The notes under the pieces were generated by a model, which saw only the letters and a program-made list of their open reading frames with translations, was not told where the DNA came from and ran no database searches. A DNA stretch of 64,000 nt from Symbiodinium natans (taxonomy: Eukaryota; Sar; Dinophyceae; Suessiales; Symbiodiniaceae), in contig CAJNDS010001779.1 in NCBI GenBank assembly GCA_905221605.1, positions 1,374,977-1,438,976 of the forward strand, read 5' to 3'. Position numbers and translations under genes: made by a program. Below are positions 1 through 9,000 of this stretch, one piece after another. Every line of letters begins with the position of its first letter. Within the stretch, counting starts at the first letter, position 1.

Positions 1-30
1 GGCTTAGGGGGTTTAGGGCTACCTAGACAA

Positions 31-100
31 GCCAAGGCCTTCGCCCTGGCCTTCCTGGCGGTCCTGGGCTACATCTCCATGGCTCCGCGAGGGGCCCCAG
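31..100 (+). CDS. exon-like island, hydrophobic segment
   Basis: A frame without stops encodes a hydrophobic stretch beginning AKAFALAFLAVLGYISMAP, which looks like a membrane segment. It ends at a possible GC donor (CCAG|GCAGG). The codon-like composition contrasts with the flanking TTTAGGG-type DNA. The parent gene is not recognised and would start before the window. Confidence 0.3.
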
Positions 101-131
101 GCAGGTCTCTTGCTGAAGGCCCCCGCACCCA

Positions 132-320
132 ATTTGTAGGTGTTAGGAGGGAATGAGGTACCCTAACCCTAAACCCTAAACCCGAAACCCTAAACCCTAA
201 ACCCTAAGCCCTAAGGACTAAACCCTAAACCCTAAACCGAAGTCCACCCAGAAGGGGATGATATACGGTTCTAGGGGGAATACAAGGTCGCTACTTCCCT
301 CATCCCTTTCCAAGAACCAG
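132..320. mobile_element. MITE-like element, family 3, interrupted by telomere repeats
   Basis: The left end (GGAGGGAATGAGGTACCC) and right end (TTCCCTCATCCCTTTCCAAG) are imperfect inverted repeats, matching the better-preserved palindrome at 24.94-25.04 kb. The centre holds a CCCTAAA array, so telomere-like DNA was gained inside the element. Confidence 0.45.
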
Positions 321-321
321 T

Positions 322-427
322 ACTTTGAGGTTCATTTTGGGTACTCATAACTTATTACGTAGGGTAACTATGTTTAGGACCTTATTTAGGGTACTTTTCG
401 CCCTCAAGTACCATGAACCTTCAAGCA
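322..427. mobile_element. MITE-like element, family 1
   Basis: This is a palindromic short element. The left end reads like TTTGAGGTTCATTTTGGGTAC and the right end GTACCATGAACCTTCAAG, a diverged copy of the family-1 terminal inverted repeat (CTTGGAGGTTCATGGGTACT). It has no coding capacity. Confidence 0.5.
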
Positions 428-1380
428 GGCGTTCGGCCTGAAAAGTAAGGTGCAAATTTGCTCAACACACAAATCTTGCAAACCAGCAGAAGGACCGGCG
501 TTGGTTTGTTCAGGGCCTGGCAAGACTACAGCCACCCCCCCCTGCCCCCTTCTACGGATCCTGCTTTTATCAGAACTGCTGCGAAAGGATTTTCACGTGC
601 CCTAAACCGCTCAAGCCCTAAACAGTCCCCAATGGCGGCTTCCAAAATTAGGGGTACCTTATTGGGTCCTTGTGATAAGGGAATCCTGCTATTCAGGTGT
701 GTATTTTCGGGGTCCCCTATTTTCCTAAACCCCCAAATCAGACCCTAAACCCTAAATCCCCCCACGCCCCCCAGTCAGTTCTGAGTGCTGAGGGTGATAC
801 TGACCATGGTCAAGCGCAAGTCCAGCACAAACTGACTCGCCATCCAAGGAGCCGTCAATACCCCTCATGAAGGGTTTAGGGCTTAGGGCTAGGGTTTAGG
901 GTTTAGGGCTAGGGTTTAGGGTCAGGGTTTAGGGTTCAGGGTTTGGGCTGTAGGGTTTAGGGCAGTATACTCTATGCACTAGTGAGGGCTTCTGATCCTT
1001 GAGCTTGGCCTGTTCTACTTGGAGGTTCATATGGGTACTTCTACCACTTCTAGCTGGTTTTGGGTTTAGGGTCTAGGGTTTAGGGTTCAGGGGGTTCATA
1101 TGGGTACTTATATATCCCCAAATATGTATCTACTTAGAACCCTTAGGGGACTTAGGGGGCTTACAGGTACCGTTCTAATTAAGGTTCCCTCCAAGTATGT
1201 GCTTTGTGCTGATGTTGGAGCTCGCACACAGCGCCCTACGGTGGTAGGACTGCGCGCGTAGTCCACAGGCACCCCTTGTAGAAGGCTGCGGAGGGTTGGA
1301 GTTCCCCCGACTCCGGGATACTCCCAGATACCGTGGCTGCGAGGGTCCAAAAGCAGGAAATCAAGACCTCTTGACGTTCA
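428..1380. other. mixed telomere-like DNA, no firm gene
   Basis: Short TTTAGGG tracts lie at about 880-960 and 1060-1095. A half copy of MITE family 1 lies at about 1016-1065. A possibly coding patch at about 780-860 has no homology I recognise. The reading frames here are not convincing genes. Confidence 0.4.
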
Positions 1381-1425
1381 GGGTTTAGGGTTTAGGGTTT
1401 AGGGTTTAGGGTTTAGGGTTTAGGG
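1381..1425 (+). repeat. interstitial telomere array (TTTAGGG)n
   Basis: Six to seven near-perfect TTTAGGG units in the G-rich orientation. Confidence 0.9.
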
Positions 1426-1687
1426 AGCTTGTGGTTTAGGGCCTTTCGTTTGAGGGGACGGGGCCTTGGGTTTATCGCAAACCCGAAACCCTGCGGACCC
1501 TGGGCCTGGGGCTCAATGACTGTTGTTGGTGTATATACGGTTCCTTATATCCTGCCTGTATCCCAATATCCTTGTGTGGGCTTAGGGTTTAGGATCTCCA
1601 CGGTGTGTGGTGATTCCTTGAGATGCAAGTATTGCTGAGTGTATGTGCTAGAAATGTGAAAGCCTAAACCCTAAGCCCTCAGCCCGA

Positions 1688-1812
1688 ACCCCTAAACCCT
1701 AAACCCTAAACCCTAAACCCTAAACCCTAAACCCTAAACCCTAAACCCTAAACCCTAAACCCTAAACCCTAAACCCTAAACCCTAAACCCTAAGCCCTAA
1801 GCCCTAAGCCCT
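1688..1812 (-). repeat. interstitial telomere array (CCCTAAA)n
   Basis: About 17 units of CCCTAAA ending in CCCTAAG variants. The orientation is opposite to the array at 1.38 kb. Confidence 0.9.
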
Positions 1813-1874
1813 ACTTCACATTCGTGCGACCTCCAGGGCAAGATGTGGATCTTGCATTCAGCTTTCCGGACACT
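1812..1874 (+). CDS. exon-like island
   Basis: An open frame reads YFTFVRPPGQDVDLAFSFPD between two telomere-like arrays. The composition is protein-like, but neither splice site nor homology is certain. Confidence 0.25.
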
Positions 1875-2332
1875 AGGGGGTCCATACCCTGAATCCTAAA
1901 CCCTAGACCACCCTTAAGGCCCATACCCTAAGCTCCAAACCCTAAATTCCCTAATCCCCTACACCCCTTCACCCCTTAAGCCCCAAAACCCTAAGCCCCA
2001 AAACCCTAAACCCCTAAACCCTAAACCCCCTAAACCCAAACCCAACAAACCCTAAACCCCTAAACCACAAACCCTAAACCCTAAACCCTAAAGCCTAAAC
2101 CCTAAACCCAAAACTCCTAAACCCTAAATCCTAAACCCCCTAAACCCCCAAAACCCCTAAACCCCTAAACCCTAAACCCTTTACCCTAAACCCCGCAGTC
2201 CTCTCCTAGGGTTGCCATTTTACGTGGGCCGAGTTTGGGGTTCAGGGTTGGGGTTTAGGGCTTGAGGTTTAAGGTTTAGGGTTTTGAGCTTTAGGGTTTG
2301 GGGTTTGGGGTTGAGGGTTCCAGCTTCCGAGA

Positions 2333-2390
2333 CCACCTTGGAAAACTGCCTCGCTGCTCTCAAGGACTGTAAGCAGACATGTGGACACAG
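2333..2390 (+). CDS. exon-like island
   Basis: The reading ASETTLENCLAALKDCKQTC ends at a possible GC donor (ACAG|GCCC). Function unknown; it may be a gene fragment. Confidence 0.25.
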
Positions 2391-2581
2391 GCCCGCTTCC
2401 CCGAAGCAGAAAAGGGGGCCCTAGATATCACTTAGAAGCTCCAAACCCCAAACCCTAGGCAACCATATGTCCCACAGCTGGGCCCAGAACAGGCCATGAG
2501 AAGAGGCAGGCAGATCCCTTCGATGGTTGTAGGATTGTGGGCTGTAGGGGTTCTTGGGTCACCCAGAGAGCCCAACAAGCT

Positions 2582-2930
2582 AAACCCTAAACCCTAAACC
2601 CTAAACCCTAAACCCTAAACCCTAAACCCTAAACCCTAAACCCTAAACCCTAAACCCTTAATCCCTAAACCCTCCGTAGACCTGGTGCCCCGCTGCGCGG
2701 AGAGGCTCCAGGCCGGAATGCATGAGGGACTTGCGGATGGGTTTCTGGGGGCTTATCGCGGCCCAGGGCTGACCCTAAACCCTAAACCCTAAACCCTAAA
2801 CCCTAAACCCTAAACCCTAAACCCTAAACCCTAAACCCTAAACCCCCTAAACCCCCTAAACCCCCTAAACCCCCTAAACCCCCTAAACCCTAAACCCTAA
2901 ACCCTAAACCCTAAACCCTAAACCCTAAAG
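2582..2930 (-). repeat. interstitial telomere arrays with an exon-like island
   Basis: Two (CCCTAAA)n arrays (2582-2670 and 2772-2930, the second with CCCCTAAA variants) flank a ~95-bp unique patch at 2676-2769. The patch reads VDLVPRCAERLQAGMHEGLA on the + strand and is also open on the minus strand. Confidence 0.8.
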
Positions 2931-3319
2931 AGGCTTCAGGGCACGTAGTGTTTTGGGCTTCTGGTTTTTCCGGGCTTCAGAGCTCTGCTTTTTGTGGTTT
3001 GGGGCTTTGGGCTTCAAGTGCCTTCCGGGTTTTAGAGTTTCAGGGCTTCAGGGCTCTGAGCCTGGTTGGGTTTTAGGTTTTTCGGGTTCAGGAAGCAGGA
3101 GCCCCAATACTAGGTGCTTTTGGGATCCGGGGGTCTTAGGTTTCAGTCTGGGGCAAGAGGTTGCGCCTGGGAGAAGTGCGACGTTCGAGCGCGGCCTGCA
3201 CGGGCACAGCGCCCGTGCCTTCCGCATGCTCTAAAGGTCGCTACATGGTCCCGTAACCTGGTCCCTTGCCTCCTTGGCCAAGAGGGGTTTCTAAGGGGTT
3301 CCATTCAAGGGCCCATATC

Positions 3320-3464
3320 ACTTGGAGGTTCATGGAAACTTGTAACCCCAACTATAAGAGTCTACTTATAACCTAATTAGAGGACTTAGGGGACTTCGGG
3401 GGACTTCGGGGGCTTATAAGTGCAGTCATAATCGGGATTATAAGTACCCCGAACCTCCAAGTAG
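3320..3464. mobile_element. MITE-like element, family 1 (well-preserved ends)
   Basis: The left end CTTGGAGGTTCATGG and right end CCGAACCTCCAAGTAGG form terminal inverted repeats. The interior is itself partly palindromic, with GTATAAG/CTTATAA-like arms and repeated GGACTTAGG motifs. A second diverged copy follows at about 3522-3641. Confidence 0.6.
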
Positions 3465-3755
3465 GGGACCATGCAAATGCCTTAGAGATGAATGCCACAC
3501 TGGGGAGCCTTATCCGGCTTACTTCAAGGTACTTATAGCCCAATTAGAACTGTACTTATAAGTCCGCTAAGTCCCCCTAAGTCGTCCTCTAAGTAGGTTC
3601 AAAGTAGACTCATAATTGTGGTTATAAGTACCCATGAACCGCCGGTTTAGGTGTCGGTGTTCGGGGGTGGGTTTGTGAAAGGGTTTCAGGATGAACCCCT
3701 ACAAGGGAAGCATCCTTTCTTCATCTTCCCTAAACCCTACACCTGAACCCTACTT

Positions 3756-3917
3756 GGAGGTTCATGGGTAAAGTAGGGTTGTAAGTAGGATATCTATGGT
3801 AATACTCTCATCTAGGGTACTTCTAACCCTTATCCCTCAACCCCAAGCCCTAAACCCTAAACCCTATGACCCTACACTCTCTAACCCTACTTATAGGCAT
3901 CCATGAACCTCCAAGTA
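3756..3917. mobile_element. MITE-like element, family 1, with internal telomere repeats
   Basis: It is bounded by TACTTGGAGGTTCATGGGTA and ATCCATGAACCTCCAAGTA. CCCTAAA units sit in the middle, as in other interrupted copies. Confidence 0.6.
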
Positions 3918-4310
3918 AGCCTGACACCGCAGGAAATGCTGCGCTGAGTGCTGAGTGTCGCGAGGCCTGTGAAAAGGGGGACTTCCTGGTGCCTTGAAAG
4001 GGGTTTAGGTTTAGGGTTTGGCTTTTAGGGTTGTGGTTTAGGGTTTAGGGTTCAGGGTTCAGGGTTAACGAGGCTCAGTTTACCTGTGCCGTAACCGGGG
4101 GGAGAGTGGAAGAGGCAATATCTTACAGTCTTTTCAGGGATGATGCTATGTTTTGTTGGCTTATGGACGATTAAAAAGAGTGGGGGGGCCCTCCCTATAC
4201 TCTGCCTTATGTCCTTATCCTCAGGAGCTAGAGTTTTTGTTTCCTTAGGTCTTGGTTTGTGATAGAAAAACCCCAAGGAAACATTCAGCCTGTCATTTTG
4301 TTCTTAGGGG

Positions 4311-4368
4311 AGCATGGGGATGTTCCCCCTTATACTAACAGTCCTTAATAGGGATTTTACCCTAAAAC
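4311..4368. mobile_element. MITE-like element, family 2, half copy
   Basis: This is the left end of family 2 (GGGATGTTCCCCCTTATACT, then CAGTCCTTAATAGGGATT). It runs directly into CCCTAAA-type DNA, so the other half is missing or was replaced. Confidence 0.5.
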
Positions 4369-4499
4369 TCTAAAACCCTAAAACCCTAAACCCCAAACCC
4401 CAAACCCCAAACCCCAAACCCTAAACCCTAAGCCCTGAACCCTAAACCCTAAACCCCAAACCCAATAATCGGGGGTATTATCGTTCTTAGGGTTCTGGG

Positions 4500-4725
4500 G
4501 CAGAACCTGGGCTCCGTCAACCCTAAACCCTAAACCCTCAACCCTGAACCCTAAACCCTAAAACCTAAACCCCAAACCCTAAACCCCAAACCCCAAACCC
4601 GAAACCCTAAACCCTAAACCCCAATAAACCCTAAACCCCAATAAACCCTAAACCCTAAACCCTAAACCCTAAACCCTAAACCCTAAACCCTAAACCCTAA
4701 ACCCTAAACCCTAAACCCTACGCCC
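4500..4725 (-). repeat. interstitial telomere array (CCCTAAA)n with CCCCAAA variants
   Basis: About 225 bp of CCCTAAA, with CCCCAAA and CCCCAATAAA variants in the first half and a clean run in the second. Confidence 0.9.
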
Positions 4726-4737
4726 TAAGCCTGGCAG

Positions 4738-4838
4738 GTTCTGGATACCCATGTGCTTCCCACCGATCTGCGCCGAGCTCACACGATGCCATTTAACTTC
4801 CGGCTTCGGAGCTTACTCATTAGACCGATACACGTTAA
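4738..4838 (+). CDS. exon-like island
   Basis: After a GGCAG acceptor the frame reads VLDTHVLPTDLRRAHTMPFN and continues open for about 33 codons until a family-2 MITE begins. Not recognised. Confidence 0.3.
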
Positions 4839-4840
4839 AG

Positions 4841-4931
4841 TTGGGATGTTCCCTCTTGTACTAGCTGTCCGTAATAGGGTCCTATTATAATCCCTACTGA
4901 TCAAGGACTGTTAGCACAAGGGGGAACTTAA
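4841..4931. mobile_element. MITE-like element, family 2 (full copy)
   Basis: It runs from TTGGGATGTTCCCTCTTGTA to GACTGTTAGCACAAGGGGGA. The two halves are imperfect inverted repeats around TATTATAATCCC. It abuts the preceding exon-like island. Confidence 0.6.
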
Positions 4932-5131
4932 AGCCCTGCTTCAAGCCCTTGAACCCTTCAAACCTAAGCATTTAGACTGCCATAGCCTCAGCCCCGGGCA
5001 GCCCTAAACCGAACCACCTAAGCCCTTAAAGCCCGTACATGTTTTCCCAAACAGGGGTCGGCCTAAGATACCGCAAAAGAGTAGAAGCCTACTTACAGGA
5101 GCCTCCCAGCCAGGGGTCCCCTAATTCCCCC

Positions 5132-5162
<31 letters not shown>

Positions 5163-5990
5163 AACAAACAGGAACAATGCCTTCAGGGAGCCCCGAAACC
5201 CTAAACCCTAAACCCTAAACCCTAAACCCTAAACCCTAAACCCCAAACCCCTAAACCCTAAAAAGCGCACTCCAAGTTTCGGAAGCCGCCCCCCCCCCCC
5301 CCCATGTTCACTGAAGAGCGGCCGGCCGCTTGAAGAAGGTCGGCAGCACTTGGTGGCAAACCCTACAAGCCCTATAGGAAGCAGGGTTTATATCTCTGTT
5401 TTTGGTGAGTGTATATAAGGTTCCTTTTTAATATTGGTGACTGTATGTACCTGGTGTCCTTTTGGGGGTACAAGAAATATATACCCTACTTCATATAATT
5501 CATAACCCTACAAACTCTATAAGTCCTATAAACCCTGTAAGCCCTTAAAACCCCATAAGCAGTACAAGCCCTACAAGCCCTAAAAAAACCCTATAATCCT
5601 GCACTCTGCCCAAACCATTTGTGTTGGAAAGCTCAGGTCATCCAGCGACACACGTCGGGACACCGAGCTCTTCGCTTTTTCAGGGCACGTTTGGGGGCCT
5701 TCTGGCTTATTAGGGTTTAGGGTTTAGGGGTTAGGCTGTAGGGGTTTAGGGTTTCGGGTTGAGGGCCTCGGGTTCAGAGTTTAGGGTTTAGGGTTCATCT
5801 AGGAGGTTTGGCGGGGGGCTTTCTTCGCTGTCGGGTGGTGCGCAGGGCGGTCGACCTGTCAGATCTGCTTTCTGAGCTTTGCTTGGTTTGTGCGATTTTT
5901 TGTGGAGGATGTCGTAGGGTTAGGGTTTAGGGTTTAGGGTTTAGGGTTGGGGTTTGGGGTTTAGGGTTTAGGGTCTTGCCTCTTCCCAGG
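4932..5990. other. repeat-rich upstream region of the phosphoesterase gene
   Basis: It holds poly-C/poly-A at about 5125-5165, CCCTAAA units at 5200-5265 and a poly-C tract at about 5290. At 5384-5490 there is a dispersed element containing GGTGAGTGTATATAAGGTTC, which recurs at 36.49 kb. TTTAGGG tracts lie at 5705-5790 and 5915-5970. I recognise no promoter elements. Confidence 0.6.
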
Positions 5991-6098
5991 CCGCCCGACT
6001 AGACCAAGAGAAGGAAGGTGTGCCCGCTCCGCTCTCAAGGCTAGTTTAGCAAGTTTTGTGCTGACGCGAACGTCTCTGCCACTGGATCCAGTCTCAGA

Positions 6099-9000
6099 AT
6101 GATGCGCGGCAGCTTGGCGATCCTGCTTGCATCCTCCGCATCCTTCGCAAGAGGGCACGCCGTCGGTGCGGACACCGGATGCGTTTCAGGAACCTGCCCA
6201 GGAGATGTTCCAGAACACTCGGCATTGATTCAGACCTCAGAACTTAAGCCAGAGCATACGGTCATTCACCTGTGCGACCCCCAGTTGGGCCTCCACAAGC
6301 AACTGGGCAGTTTGATTCGGGATGGCCTTTATGAAGCAGTATGGGCCCTGGACAAACCCATATGGACATCGACGTTTTCTAGGCCCCTTTATAAATATAC
6401 TAACAATCATAACCCCCGAAAACTCTATTCTAATCACTAAGGCCCCTATTCTCTCCTCTTGTCTTGCAGCAAGTCGCTAGGCCTTCTCTTGATCTTAATC
6501 CACCCAGGCAGTACGTCAATGCCACTGACTGGGAGGCGGAGCTCAGCATTGTCTCCGAGTTGATAACTCGGACCAACGCATTCAAGCCCGAGTTCCTCCT
6601 AGTCGGTGGTGACATGCAGAACCTCAGGTACTGAGTAGTAGATAGACGTTCACCTTTATGGGTGGTTTAGCTGTTTTTGCCCTTTTGTAGCGCAACTCAG
6701 CTCACAAGGAACTACTGGCCCAACGAGAAAGATGCAAATGGTTCTGCGGTTGTCGGGAGAAACCGCCTTGGCACGGATCCTACTCAGCCGATCCAGAGTG
6801 CCTTGGTTCTATAGGGGCCTGAAGAAGTAGAAGAGGGCTTTTTGGGGGTTATGATGGTATAATTGTAAACGCTTGCGCTCGCCGCCTCGGCAGCCGGGCC
6901 GGCCCCAGGACAGGAAAGGAGGAAAGAGGGTTTCTGCAAAAAAGGGGAGGAAGGGTCCAGGTCCGGGGTCGGGTGCGTCACAAAATTTTGCATGGGCGGA
7001 AGGGTTGGGTTAGGGGGAAGGGGGCCCGATCCGGGTCTGCTTGTTCCAGACGCTTCTCGGCAGGAAGCCGAGGCGAATTATAAAGGGGCCAGAAGGGAAA
7101 TATATGGGCCTGAAGAGAAGTAGAATAGGGTTTTGGGGGGGTTATTCTGGTATAGTTATAAAGGGGTCATATGGAAAATTTTTCGCAATTATTTCCGACC
7201 CCTGTCCATAGTAGGCTGTTGGGATCTGTTGTGTTTTATTTAGGAAGAATTTTCCCCAAGCCTTAAAACCTTACTTAAACACTGCCAGACTTCAAATGTC
7301 AGACGCCTACCTCCCAAAGCCCAGGGTTTAGGGTTTAGGGTTTAGGGTTTAGGGTTTAGGGTTTAAGGTTTACCCCAAAAACTGCTCAGGAGGGTTCACA
7401 GACGAGGCTTCCCAGGAGCACCCTCACTTATGCCGTTGAGGGCCAGGAAATCTAAACTCTGTCATAGTGGGGTAGCATTTTGCACTTTTAAGGGTACTTA
7501 AGCTCAATAACGAATAGAAACTTGCAGTCTAAAACAAAAGCACTGAAGCCCTAAACCCCAAACCCTAAACCCGAAACCCTAAGCCGTAAACCCTAAACCC
7601 TAACCCTAAACCCCAAACCCTAAACCCTAAACCCTAAACTAAGTGAGGGGTCGCTTCCGTCGAGCGACAGACCCCGAACGCTCGGCCGAGGGCCTTACAG
7701 CCCGAGCGCCCAAGCGAAAAGAGAAACGGAAAGGTGAGGGTTAAGCCTCACCGTCTGTCCTGGACAGGCCAACGGACATCGGCCTTTTTTACGACAACGT
7801 CAGTACTCGGCTAAGGGATGGCCGGCACCCAGACCACCTTTAGCGTAGCTAAAGTAAAACCGGTTCAGGGTTTGCCGGGCCCCCCCCCCCGGGGCCCCCT
7901 GGTCCCTGGTAGCTGGATTCCTGGACCAGCAATTTCGTGATTTTGGGGGTTTTTGGCGGCCTCCCGGGCCAAGGGCCCCCCGGGAGGGCCCCCCAAACCA
8001 AAGGGCCCCCCAAGCCAAGGGCCCCCTCGGGCCAAGGGCCTTTCGAGCCCCAGACCAAGGCCCGCCGAAGCGCCCCGGGCCAAGGGCCCCCCGGCCAAGG
8101 GCCCCCCCCCCGGCCAACGGCCCCCCAGGCCAAGGGCCCCCAGGCCAAAAGGCCAAGGGTCCCCCCCCCTGCCCGGGCCAAGGAAGGGCCTCCCGGGCCA
8201 AGGGCCCCCAAGAACCCCTCCAGCCAAGCACCCCTGCACCAACATTCAAGGACCTGGGGCAAGAGGGGCTCCCAGGCCAAGGCCCAAACCAAAGGGCCCC
8301 GTCGCAGGCAAGGCCCTCTCGAGGCTAAGGCCAAACCGAAGGGCCCGCAGACGCCCTGCCCAAACACCCCTGTTAAGGGCCCCCCCCCAACTAGGGCTCA
8401 GCCCGGGGCCCCTCGGGCCAAGGGCCCCCCCACACCAACACCCTCGCAGGGAATCGCACGCTCAGGAAGCCCCCAAGAACCGCCAAGAGCCACCAAAAGG
8501 CTTCAAAAGCTTCAAAAGGCCCACTAAAAGAAGGGGACCACAAGATTTGTCCGTGCCCGCAATGAAAAATGCGATTTTTGAATATTGAAAACGATGGTTT
8601 TAGGTACCCTTGCCCGCAATGAAAAATGTTCTTTTTTAGTACTGAAATCGATGGCTCCCCCCAAATCAGCAAGGACCTCTACGGGCCCTGACGTGCCGAA
8701 GGACCGAGGCTACTAAACCCTAACACCGCAAAAGCCTGCGAAGGCCTTCAAGCAAATAAGGGCCTCTACGGGCCCTAACTTGCCGAAGGCCCGAAAAGGG
8801 CCGAGGCTACCCCGAACCCGAGCTTAAACCCTAGCGATTGAAATACTCATTGGCGAAAAATTCATTCATAGGTTCCCTGACCTTTAAATGCATGAAGCCT
8901 CTACGGCCCCTGTGCGGCCAAAACTGATTGTGGAGAAGCCAACGCGATCCTAATTGGTGAGCATAATCCACTTCGAGCTACAGGTGTAAGTGTCGCCCTT

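Noticed and set aside
1-180. Window start as a chromosome end
   Set aside because: Telomere repeats here are short, mixed with unique DNA, and recur throughout the window in both orientations.
7800-8588. Long overlapping ORFs of 126-211 codons on both strands
   Set aside because: They arise from a GC-rich GGGCCAAGGGCCCCC minisatellite without stops; products are Pro/Gly/Ala/Arg low complexity in every frame.
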